Shown here: positions 1-6,710 of the stretch, piece after piece | Layout of the letters: every line of letters begins with the position of its first letter | Position numbering within the stretch: the first letter of the stretch is position 1 | DNA from: Acidobacteriota bacterium | GTDB lineage: Bacteria; Acidobacteriota; Vicinamibacteria; Vicinamibacterales; Fen-181 | NCBI GenBank assembly: GCA_017883185.1 | Contig: JADGOB010000011.1 | Coordinates: forward strand, 1 to 53,233 | DNA length: 53,233 bases | Reading direction: 5' to 3' | Notes under the pieces: model-generated | What the model saw: the letters and a program-made list of their open reading frames with translations, nothing else | The model's database searches: none | What the model was told of the DNA's origin: nothing | Position numbers and translations under genes: made by a program

Positions 1-333
1 CTCGTCGAACGGCGTGGCCTTCACCAGCCGGCCCAGCGCATTCAATACCTGCCGGCGCGCCTGCAGGTTGCGACGGCGCGTGTCCTGGAGCGCCTTCAGC
101 CGAGGGAGGAATCGAGGAAACTGCGCATCACTGAGCTTCAGTGTATCCTGTGCCTGGAGCAGGACGTAGGAATCGAACCACCGCTCGAGCTCGAGGGGAG
201 TCACCACGGGCGCGTTGCCGGCGGCACCACGGCCACCCTGTCGCCCCCGGTCCTGGCCTGCCTCCAGATGAGCGGCGGCGAGAAGCCCCACAACGAGGGC
301 ACACGGCAGCACGAACGATCTCGTGAGTTTCAT
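1..333 (-). CDS. Exported protein, truncated by the window edge
   Basis: The frame begins at ATG 333 and runs off the left edge, so the C-terminus is missing (111 codons seen). A GAGG ribosome site lies 6 bases upstream and overlaps the stop of the anti-sigma gene. The N-terminus is a clear signal peptide (MKLTRS, then a hydrophobic stretch to about residue 24), followed by a Gly/Arg-rich linker and a helical, charged segment (LERWFDSYVLLQAQDTLKLS and onward). This resembles the small periplasmic Spy/CpxP-like helical proteins often encoded after ECF sigma/anti-sigma pairs, but the similarity is only in style and length. It probably belongs to the same operon as the two genes upstream. Function unknown. 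Confidence 0.75.
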   Translation of the reverse strand, partial: MKLTRSFVLPCALVVGLLAAAHLEAGQDRGRQGGRGAAGNAPVVTPLELERWFDSYVLLQAQDTLKLSDAQFPRFLPRLKALQDTRRRNLQARRQVLNALGRLVKATPFDE

Positions 334-341
334 CTTTCGCC

Positions 342-920
342 TCAACTCCCTGAGGTCTCCTGCCGAAGCTCCGCGCTGAGCAACCGCGCGAGTTCCACCC
401 GTTCCTGTTCATTCAGCTGCCACACGGCGCTCTCCGCCCCGACCGTTCCCGACTTCCCGAGGCTGTCACTGAGCGTCTCGAGGTCGAACTCCCCCGCCAG
501 GTGCGACAACACGTTCCACTGCTCATCATCTTCCAACACGGGGAGGGCCTGCGCGCTGTTGTCGATGACCACGGCATTGGCGGCCTGACGCACCTCGCGA
601 ACGGCGGACCCCCGGTCAACGAGCACCGTCATCACCAGTGCCACGACACCCAGCGTCAACGGCCCCATCACGCGCCAGCCAACCCACGAGCCCCTCGAAG
701 GTTCGGGGGCCGCCGCGAGGCTCTCGGCCACGCGGGCCGAGAAGTGCTCCCAGAACAGCGGCGATGGCTCGGGCACATCGGCAAGCCGCGACTCCGCAAG
801 CGTCTCCCGCGCCGACGCGACCTCGGCACGGCAGCGCGCGCAATCGGCCAGGTGCGGATGCCGCGGTTCGTCAGCCGCTTCAATCAGGGCGAGGCGCTCG
901 TCCACTGACAGGTGCGTCAT
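342..920 (-). CDS. Membrane-anchored anti-sigma factor (192 aa)
   Basis: The start ATG at 920 overlaps the stop of the sigma factor gene (ATGA), which fixes the start and shows translational coupling. The N-terminal half holds a short zinc-finger-like element (HPHLADCARCRAE, about residues 21-33, a H-x5-C-x2-C pattern) typical of anti-sigma domains. One transmembrane helix follows (about residues 88-107, VMGPLTLGVVALVMTVLV). The rest is a periplasmic, acidic tail. The expected role is to hold the neighbouring ECF sigma factor at the membrane until an envelope signal is received. The signal is not evident from the sequence. Confidence 0.8.
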   Translation of the reverse strand: MTHLSVDERLALIEAADEPRHPHLADCARCRAEVASARETLAESRLADVPEPSPLFWEHFSARVAESLAAAPEPSRGSWVGWRVMGPLTLGVVALVMTVLVDRGSAVREVRQAANAVVIDNSAQALPVLEDDEQWNVLSHLAGEFDLETLSDSLGKSGTVGAESAVWQLNEQERVELARLLSAELRQETSGS

Positions 921-1567
921 ACCGATTCGTCCTGCAACAAACGTCTGAGATTGTTCAGCGCGTGAAAGAAATTGGCCTTCACGGCTCCGACCGAGCTGCC
1001 CAGCAGACGCGCGATCTCCTGGTGCGGCAGGTCCTGGTACGCGCGCAGGATCAACGTCGTGCGCTGCTTGTTCGGCAGCCGCGCGATGGCGGCCCGCACG
1101 CGCCCGGCGCGTTCCTCCCGCATCAACTCGCTCATCGCATCGGGCTCGCGCGCCGGCAACGCGTGCCGCTCGTCGATCGGTTCGGTCCGCGGTGTCCGGC
1201 TGCTCACCTTGTTGAGGCACAGGTTCGTCGCGATGCGGTAGAGCCAGGTGCCAATCGAGGCATCGCCCTTGAACTTCGCCAATGCCCGGTAGGCCCGCAG
1301 GAACACCTCCTGCGCCAGATCCGTCGCGTCCTCGTGGTTCCCGACGAACCGGTAGCAGAGCTGGTACACCGTCCGACGATGTCGAACGACGATCACGTCG
1401 AACGCCTCCCGCTGGCCCGACACGCAGGCGGCGACCAGCGCGCGCTCGTCGAGAGCCTCGAGTTCCGCCGGTGAGAATGCGGACACGGCCACGGTGTCGT
1501 GTTGCGCCACGCTGATCGTTACCTCAGGCCACTTGCCGCCGACGCAGGTTGAGCCCGCTCCATCCAT
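917..1567 (-). CDS. ECF-type RNA polymerase sigma factor (216 aa)
   Basis: Region 2 is clear (YRFVGNHEDATDLAQEVFLR, then GTWLYRIATNLCLN), as is region 4 (LPNKQRTTLILRAYQDLPHQEIARLL and the recognition helix SSVGAVKANFFHALNNLR). ATG 1567 was chosen because GAGGG lies 8 bases upstream. Longer in-frame extensions to 1777 would run through the lexA promoter region. The gene heads a three-gene operon with the anti-sigma factor and an exported protein, and diverges from lexA. Region 1.1 and region 3 are absent, as expected for group 4 sigma factors. The target promoters cannot be told from the sequence. Confidence 0.88.
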   Translation of the reverse strand: MDGAGSTCVGGKWPEVTISVAQHDTVAVSAFSPAELEALDERALVAACVSGQREAFDVIVVRHRRTVYQLCYRFVGNHEDATDLAQEVFLRAYRALAKFKGDASIGTWLYRIATNLCLNKVSSRTPRTEPIDERHALPAREPDAMSELMREERAGRVRAAIARLPNKQRTTLILRAYQDLPHQEIARLLGSSVGAVKANFFHALNNLRRLLQDESV

Positions 1568-1686
1568 TGGTGACGCCCTCGAGCGCGTTCGACGGGCCGG
1601 CCCACGGCCGGCTTTCAATCTATTAGACCTGCGCGAGCGCACAAGGTTAACTGTCGCAGCGCGCCGAGTGCAAACCAGCCGGGCTC

Positions 1687-1715
1687 TTGACTTTCGCCTT
1701 TCCTTTGCATACAGT
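1687..1715 (+). promoter_or_regulatory. Predicted lexA promoter
   Basis: TTGACT at 1687-1692 and TACAGT at 1710-1715 are separated by exactly 17 bases. This is the best housekeeping-type promoter in the divergent region. Transcription would begin near 1722, leaving a leader of about 68 bases before the lexA GTG. Confidence 0.7.
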
Positions 1716-1738
1716 CTCTCCCGTGGGTTCGGCGGTCC

Positions 1739-1750
1739 ACACAACAGTGT
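1739..1750. promoter_or_regulatory. Candidate operator near lexA transcription start
   Basis: A small inverted repeat, ACAC-AACA-GTGT, lies about 17-28 bases downstream of the predicted lexA transcription start. This is a position where a repressor could act. LexA in many lineages autoregulates, but its box differs between phyla and this one is not a known consensus, so the assignment is a guess. Confidence 0.25.
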
Positions 1751-1789
1751 TCGCCCGGCTGGCCCGGCCCTATCCACGAGGAGGAACGC

Positions 1790-2395
1790 GTGCTGCCTTT
1801 AACGAAGCGCCAACGCGAGATTCTCGACTACCTGAATGAGTTCATCCAGCAGCACGGGTACGCCCCGAGCCTGGAGGAAGTGGGCCGCCGATTCGGCCTC
1901 TCGTCGCTCGCGACCGTACACAAGCACCTGACGAACCTCCAGGAGAAGGGCTTCATCAAGCGCGCCTGGAACCGCAGCCGCTCCGTCGAGCTCGTCCAGA
2001 CCCGTCCGGGCGGCCGCGCGGTCGAACTGCCGTTGCTCGGCTTTGTCGCCGCCGGCGCGCCGATCGAGGCGATTGCAACCTCCGAGTCGATCACCGTCCC
2101 CGAAGACCTGATCGGCAAGCGCGACACCTACGTGCTGCGCGTGCGCGGCGAGTCGATGATCGACGAGCAGATTCGCGATGGCGACTTTGTGATCGTCGAG
2201 GACCGGAAAACCGCCGAGAACGGCGAGATGGTGATCGCCCTGCTCGGGAACACCGACGTCACGCTCAAAAAGTTCTACCGCGAGAACGGCCACGTCCGCC
2301 TGCAGCCGGCAAACCCCGCCATGCAGCCGATGATCATCCCGGCGGACCAGGTCCAGGTCCAGGGCGTCGTCGTGGGAGTCATGAGGAAGTACTAG
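1790..2395 (+). CDS. lexA: LexA repressor (SOS response, S24 self-cleaving)
   Basis: The protein has 201 residues, the normal LexA length. The N-terminal winged helix (about 1-65, TKRQREILDYL and SLATVHKHLTNLQEKGFIKR) is followed by the autocleavage site Ala-Gly (FVAAGAP, about residues 88-89). The catalytic Ser is in GESMID (about 122) and the Lys in VTLKKF (about 160). The GTG start is fixed by a strong GAGGAGG site just upstream. It represses DNA-damage genes and is inactivated by RecA-stimulated self-cleavage. It has its own promoter and is divergent from the ECF sigma operon. Confidence 0.97.
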   Translation: MLPLTKRQREILDYLNEFIQQHGYAPSLEEVGRRFGLSSLATVHKHLTNLQEKGFIKRAWNRSRSVELVQTRPGGRAVELPLLGFVAAGAPIEAIATSESITVPEDLIGKRDTYVLRVRGESMIDEQIRDGDFVIVEDRKTAENGEMVIALLGNTDVTLKKFYRENGHVRLQPANPAMQPMIIPADQVQVQGVVVGVMRKY

Positions 2396-2436
2396 CAGGA
2401 GTCTGGAGTCAGGCGCAGGGAGCCGGGAGGGCGTGC

Positions 2437-2442
2437 TATTGT
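2437..2442 (+). promoter_or_regulatory. Extended -10 element of the DUF3467 gene
   Basis: TGC-TATTGT is an extended -10 whose hexamer ends 8 bases before the ATG at 2451. Transcription would then begin at or within a few bases of the start codon, so the mRNA may be leaderless. No clear -35 element was seen. Confidence 0.4.
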
Positions 2443-2450
2443 GGTACGCC

Positions 2451-2765
2451 ATGGCTGACTCGAAGCAGATCAACTTCACCATTGTCCCGGCTGATCCGCA
2501 CGATCATCTCCGCACGTACGCGAATTTCTGCGCGATCGCCCACACCCCCTTCGACATCACGCTGACGTTCTGCGAGGTGTTGCCGCTGACCGAGAAGGAC
2601 CTCCACGAGGCCGAAGCGGACCACGTCGTCCGCGCCCCGGTCCGCGCCAACATCGTCCTGCCGCTGCCGATGGTGCCGAACCTGATCGCCGCGCTGCAGG
2701 AGCACTTGCGGGTATTCGCTGATCAGGCGCCGCCTGAGAGCTGGGGGAAGGGCCCCGTCCACTGA
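2451..2765 (+). CDS. DUF3467 family protein (104 aa)
   Basis: A small cytoplasmic protein with no signal peptide or membrane segment. The pattern INFTIVPADPHDHLRTYANF, then FDITLTFCEVLP, and a C-terminal RANIVLPLPMVPNLIAALQEHL matches the DUF3467 family as I know it. The family function is unknown. ATG 2451 was chosen over an in-frame GTG at 2433, because the GTG lies upstream of the predicted transcription start and the family begins near this ATG. nth follows after 13 bases and is probably co-transcribed. Confidence 0.8.
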   Translation: MADSKQINFTIVPADPHDHLRTYANFCAIAHTPFDITLTFCEVLPLTEKDLHEAEADHVVRAPVRANIVLPLPMVPNLIAALQEHLRVFADQAPPESWGKGPVH

Positions 2766-2778
2766 AGCGGAAGGATCA

Positions 2779-3492
2779 ATGAAAACCGCGACCGAGGCAC
2801 GGGTCATCTTTCGGAAGCTCGCAGCGCAGCATCCGAATGCCAACACGGAACTGCACTACTCGAACGCGTTCGAGTTGCTTGTCGCCACCATTCTCTCGGC
2901 GCAGACGACGGACGTGGGTGTGAACGAGGCGACCCCCGCGCTCTTCGCCCGCTACCCGGACGCGGTGGCGCTGGCCGCGGCCGACCCGCCTGAACTCGAA
3001 CGCCTGGTCCAGAAAACGGGCTTTTTCCGACAGAAAACACGCGCGCTGATTGGGATGGCCCAGGGCCTCGTGTCGTGCCACGGCGGGCAGGTCCCGGCCG
3101 CGATGAACGACCTGATCGAACTGCCCGGCGTCGGCCGGAAGACGGCCAACGTCGTCCTCGGCCACGCGCTCGGCGTCCCCGGGCTGCCGGTCGATCGCCA
3201 CGTGCTCCGGGTCACGAACCGGATCGGCCTCGCGCAGTCCGAGGATCCCGAGGTCGTCGAACAGCAACTCGGCGGCATCCTGCCGGCACACAAGTGGACG
3301 GTCGCCTCCGACACCTTCATCCTGCACGGCCGCCGCGTGTGCAAGCCCAAGCCGATGTGTGACCGCTGCGCGGTACGCGACGAGTGCGACGACCATCGGC
3401 GCGGCGCGGGCCTCCACCACCCTGCAGCCCCTGCCCGGCCCCGGGCAACAACGCGCCGCAGCGCCACGCAACCGCGCTCATCGAAGACATGA
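2779..3492 (+). CDS. nth: Endonuclease III, DNA glycosylase/AP lyase
   Basis: Base-excision repair enzyme that removes oxidised pyrimidines. It shows the helix-hairpin-helix ELPGVGRKTANVVLG with the catalytic Lys at about residue 121, and VDRHVLRV with the catalytic Asp at about 139. The C-terminal Cys cluster for a [4Fe-4S] centre is at residues 188, 194, 197 and 203. Its first gap has five residues (C-KPKPM-C) rather than the six usual in the E. coli type. A basic, Pro/Arg-rich tail of about 28 residues follows the cluster and looks unconserved. A GGAAGG ribosome site precedes the ATG. The stop overlaps the next start (ATGA). Confidence 0.95.
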   Translation: MKTATEARVIFRKLAAQHPNANTELHYSNAFELLVATILSAQTTDVGVNEATPALFARYPDAVALAAADPPELERLVQKTGFFRQKTRALIGMAQGLVSCHGGQVPAAMNDLIELPGVGRKTANVVLGHALGVPGLPVDRHVLRVTNRIGLAQSEDPEVVEQQLGGILPAHKWTVASDTFILHGRRVCKPKPMCDRCAVRDECDDHRRGAGLHHPAAPARPRATTRRSATQPRSSKT

Positions 3493-3968
3493 CCCCGGCA
3501 AGGTTCCGCCAGCTCGTGTCCGAGGCGCTCGATACGATTCCCATTCGGTTCCGCCAGCAGTTGCAGAACATCGCCATCGTCGTGGAGGACGAGCCGGCGC
3601 CTGCGCTCCTCGCCGAGATGGAAATCGAGCCGCCGGACACCCTGTTCGGCCTCTACCAGGGCACGCCTCTCACCGAGCGACGATGGGACCATGGCAACGT
3701 GCTGCCCGATCGCATCACGATTTACCAGGGACCGATCGAGGATGTGTCCGAGTCGGAAGATGATGTCGTCACCGAGGTCGGCGAAACGCTCATCCACGAG
3801 GTGGGGCATTTCTTCGGCCTGAGCGAAGAGGAGATCGAGGAGATCGAGGACCGCTACTGGCACCGCCGGAACAGGCGCCCTGGCCTCGCAGATTCTGAAA
3901 CGGGGTCGAACCCATTTTCAGTGTCTGCCACCGATCGGGAGGACGAGGACGACGAGGACGACCAATGA
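3489..3968 (+). CDS. Zincin-like metallopeptidase family protein (DUF1025 type, 159 aa)
   Basis: Starts by ATGA overlap with nth and ends by ATGA overlap with rsmA. It contains HEVGHFFGLSEEEIEEIE, the HExxH zinc-binding signature of the small 'metallopeptidase family' (PF06262) proteins, with the usual IxIYQGPI segment upstream. The family is widespread but no substrate is known. The C-terminus is unusual: after about residue 130 the frame runs through a palindromic DNA repeat (3888-3925) and ends in a very acidic tail (EDEDDEDDQ). The conserved core is complete, so the protein should still fold. Confidence 0.85.
   Translation: MTPARFRQLVSEALDTIPIRFRQQLQNIAIVVEDEPAPALLAEMEIEPPDTLFGLYQGTPLTERRWDHGNVLPDRITIYQGPIEDVSESEDDVVTEVGETLIHEVGHFFGLSEEEIEEIEDRYWHRRNRRPGLADSETGSNPFSVSATDREDEDDEDDQ
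3888..3925. repeat. Palindromic repeat within a coding region
   Basis: An imperfect inverted repeat with arms GCAGA-n2-CTGAAA and its complement, and a GGGGTCGAACCC centre. This resembles the GGGTC/GACCC-centred palindromes scattered in acidobacterial and other GC-rich genomes. Here it sits in frame in the 3' part of the metallopeptidase gene. Confidence 0.65.
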
Positions 3969-4777
3969 CAGCCCGGAAACGGTTCGGACAGCATTTCCTG
4001 GAACCGGCGTGGGTCGAGCGCGTGGTGGAGGCCATCCGGCCGTCGGCGGAGGACACGTTCCTCGAGATCGGGCCCGGGTGGGGTGCCCTCACGCTGGCGC
4101 TGGCCCCCCGGGTGCGGCAGGTCGTGGCGGTTGAGATCGACCGCGACCTGGCACCGGCCCTGGCCAAGCGGGTTCCCGCCAATGTGCGGGTCGTCGAAGC
4201 CGACTTCCTTCGTGCCGATGTCGCCGCCCTTCTGGGGACCAGCGTGCCGACGCGTGTGGCCGGGAATCTGCCCTACAACATCTCGACGCCCATCCTGTTC
4301 CGTGTACTCTCGCTCGCGGAGGATGGCCGGCGCATCACTGACGCGACGGTCATGCTGCAGCGGGAAGTGGCCGAGCGGCTGGCAGCTCGTCCGGGGTCGA
4401 AGGACTGGGGAGTCCTGTCGGCCTGCCAGCAACTGCGCGCCAGGGTCCAGCCGCTCCTCGCGCTTCCTCCGGGCGCCTTCCGACCGGCGCCCAGGATCCA
4501 CTCCGCCGTCGTGCGCGTCACCTACCACCCGCCGGAACCTGGCGTTCGGGACCTCGCGGTCTTTGACGGCCTGGTCCGCACCATCTTCATGCAACGGCGG
4601 AAGATGCTGTCGAATGCGCTGGCGCCATTTGCGAGCCCGCGGGGGGTCGACGCCGCCGCGGCGCTCGAGGCCTCCGGCCTCGACGGCCGCCGCCGCCCGG
4701 AGACGCTGGATGTGGCGGAACTGGCCCGGCTGGCGGACGTTTTCGCGTCAGCCACGATTTCTTTTCCTGGACGTTGA
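3965..4777 (+). CDS. rsmA: 16S rRNA dimethyladenosine transferase
   Basis: KsgA/RsmA dimethylates two adjacent adenines near the 3' end of 16S rRNA. Visible motifs are RKRFGQHFL at the N-terminus, the SAM-binding LEIGPGWGALT (about residues 37-47), VEIDRDL, and NLPYNIS (about 101-107), the catalytic loop of the family. The C-terminal helical domain (MQRRKMLSNAL) is present. Length 270 aa is usual. The start overlaps the preceding stop by ATGA, which leaves little doubt about it. Confidence 0.96.
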   Translation: MTARKRFGQHFLEPAWVERVVEAIRPSAEDTFLEIGPGWGALTLALAPRVRQVVAVEIDRDLAPALAKRVPANVRVVEADFLRADVAALLGTSVPTRVAGNLPYNISTPILFRVLSLAEDGRRITDATVMLQREVAERLAARPGSKDWGVLSACQQLRARVQPLLALPPGAFRPAPRIHSAVVRVTYHPPEPGVRDLAVFDGLVRTIFMQRRKMLSNALAPFASPRGVDAAAALEASGLDGRRRPETLDVAELARLADVFASATISFPGR

Positions 4778-4813
4778 AGATGTCATCCGCAAGGGACCAA
4801 CTTCCACCTGTGC

Positions 4814-4819
4814 TATAAT
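4814..4819 (+). promoter_or_regulatory. Extended -10 promoter for the rnj transcript
   Basis: TGC-TATAAT is a perfect extended -10. No good -35 is seen 17 bases upstream, which extended -10 promoters tolerate. Transcription would start near 4826, about 187 bases before the rnj ATG. Confidence 0.6.
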
Positions 4820-4825
4820 TTGACC

Positions 4826-5012
4826 AGTTTTCCCGTCTTCCGAGACCTACCCAGCGGTCCCGGACGCGAGGCACGATCGGCGCCAGCCGGCGGCCCCGTT
4901 ACGCGAGCGTCGACTGCCCCTGTGAGGGGCGTAGCGTCTCGGACGCGGTTTGTCTGGACGCAACACCACAAGCTGGGTTCACACGAACCAACCGGCCTCC
5001 GGATTGGCACCT
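4826..5012 (+). promoter_or_regulatory. Long 5' leader of rnj
   Basis: About 187 bases between the predicted transcription start and the ATG at 5013. It contains several GC-rich complementary segments and no convincing short ORF. An in-frame TTG at 4950 would add 21 residues unlike the family N-terminus. Leaders of RNase genes can be sites of autoregulation, but no known motif was recognised. Confidence 0.4.
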
Positions 5013-6707
5013 ATGACGTTCGCAGGGCCAGGTGACAACCGCACGCCCGCGCTCGAGATCGTGCCGCTTGGCGGGCTCGGCGAATTCGGCATGAACATGA
5101 TGGCGGTGTCCTGGGGCGACACCCTCGTCCTGATCGATGCCGGCGTGATGTTCCCGGAGCCCGAACTCCTGGGCGTGGATCTGGTGATCCCGGATCTCAC
5201 GTACCTCGAGCAACGCCCGGTCAAGGCGGCGGCGCTCGTGCTGACGCACGGGCACGAGGATCACATCGGCGGCGTCGCGCACGTGCTCCGGTTCGTCGAT
5301 GGCCCGATCTACGGGACCCCGCTGACGCTGGCGCTGGTCAAGTCGAAGCTCGAACGTCACGGGATCGATGCGGGCTCCCGGCTGGTCCCGGTCAGGCCGC
5401 GAAGCCACGTGACGGTGGGTGACCTGTCAATCGAGTTTCTCCGCGTCACCCACAGTATCCCTGACGCGATCGCGTTGGCGATCCGGTCCCCGGTGGGTAC
5501 GATCATCCACACCGGGGACTTCAAGATCGACCAGACGCCGCTCGACGGCGAGCACTTCGATTTCCACCGCTTCGCCGAACTGGGCGCGCAGGGCGTGCTG
5601 GCGTTGCTGGCCGACAGCACGAACATCGAGCGGCCCGGCTTCAGCGGCTCGGAGTTCGATGTTATCGATGCGTTCGAAGAACTGTTCGCGAGCACGCGCG
5701 GGAAGCTCGTGGTCACCTCGTTCGCCAGCAGCATCTACCGGATGCAGATCCTGGTGAACCTGGCGCAGGAATTTGGTCGAAAGCTGGCGTTCGTCGGCCG
5801 CGGCATGATCGATCACGCGCAAGTGGCGCAGCAACTGGGTCACCTGCAGATTCCTCCCGGCCTGCTCATCCGGGAATCGGATGTTCGCGCCTACCCGGCC
5901 AGGCAGGTGCTGTGCCTGACGACGGGAAGCCAGGGCGAGCCGATGGCGGCGCTGCCGAGGATTGCGGTGGCCACTCACCGTCACGTCAGCGTCGAGCCCG
6001 GCGACCGCGTCGTGTTCTCCGCCCGCGCCATCCCGGGCAACGAAAAGGCGATCGACCGCGTCGTAAATCACCTGGCGCGGCGCGGCGCGGATGTCGTGAC
6101 CGCCGCGACCAAGCACGTGCACGTCTCAGGCCACGGCAGCGAGGAAGAGCTGAAGCTGATGTTGTCGCTGGTGCGGCCGCGCTACGTCGTGCCAATCCAC
6201 GGCGAGTTCCGGCAGCGTTCGCGTTATTCCCGCCTGGCCGAGCGGCTCTCCACCGGGGCGCCCACGCCACTGACCGTCCTGATGGCGGAGAACGGCGACG
6301 TGCTGCGGTTCGACGGGACCTCGGGAGCGATATCAGGGCGGGTGCCCACGGGACGCGTGCTGATCGACGGCCCGGGGACCGGCGAGGTGGCCGACGAAGT
6401 GCTGCGGGACCGCCGGCACCTGGCCGAGGACGGGTTGATCGTGCCAGTGCTGGTGATCAACAAGCAGACGGGCGGCATCGAAGGGGTCCCCGACATCATC
6501 ACGCGGGGCCTTGTCCTCGAACCGAACGCGGAGGACCTGCTCCGCGAAGCGGGCCGCATCATCCTGGAGGTTCTTGGCGAGACCAGCGCCGAGGAACGGA
6601 CCGACAGCGGGCTGGTCAAAGAGAAGATTCGGGTGGAGTTGCGCCGCTTCTTCAGGAAACGCGCTGGACGGCGGCCGCTGGTGCTGCCGGTGATCATGGA
6701 GATCTAG
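5013..6707 (+). CDS. rnj: Ribonuclease J (metallo-beta-lactamase/beta-CASP)
   Basis: A 564-residue RNase J with endo- and 5'-3' exonuclease activity, central to mRNA decay and rRNA maturation where RNase E is lacking. It begins with IVPLGGLGEFGMN, has the zinc-binding THGHEDHIGG (about residues 75-84), and DSTNIERPG and TTGSQGEPMAAL in the beta-CASP part. It also has HVSGHGSEEEL and VVPIHGEFRQ. The C-terminal domain ends in VELRRFFRKRAGRRPLVLP, normal for the family. ATG 5013 fits the usual N-terminus. ftsK starts 3 bases after the stop. Confidence 0.93.
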   Translation: MTFAGPGDNRTPALEIVPLGGLGEFGMNMMAVSWGDTLVLIDAGVMFPEPELLGVDLVIPDLTYLEQRPVKAAALVLTHGHEDHIGGVAHVLRFVDGPIYGTPLTLALVKSKLERHGIDAGSRLVPVRPRSHVTVGDLSIEFLRVTHSIPDAIALAIRSPVGTIIHTGDFKIDQTPLDGEHFDFHRFAELGAQGVLALLADSTNIERPGFSGSEFDVIDAFEELFASTRGKLVVTSFASSIYRMQILVNLAQEFGRKLAFVGRGMIDHAQVAQQLGHLQIPPGLLIRESDVRAYPARQVLCLTTGSQGEPMAALPRIAVATHRHVSVEPGDRVVFSARAIPGNEKAIDRVVNHLARRGADVVTAATKHVHVSGHGSEEELKLMLSLVRPRYVVPIHGEFRQRSRYSRLAERLSTGAPTPLTVLMAENGDVLRFDGTSGAISGRVPTGRVLIDGPGTGEVADEVLRDRRHLAEDGLIVPVLVINKQTGGIEGVPDIITRGLVLEPNAEDLLREAGRIILEVLGETSAEERTDSGLVKEKIRVELRRFFRKRAGRRPLVLPVIMEI

Positions 6708-6710
6708 ACC

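Noticed and set aside
1568-1777. Upstream extension of the first ECF sigma gene
   Set aside because: It crosses the lexA promoter region and lacks family similarity; ATG 1567 has a good ribosome site.
4950-5012. TTG 4950 as the rnj start
   Set aside because: The extra 21 residues do not resemble RNase J N-termini and there is no ribosome site.
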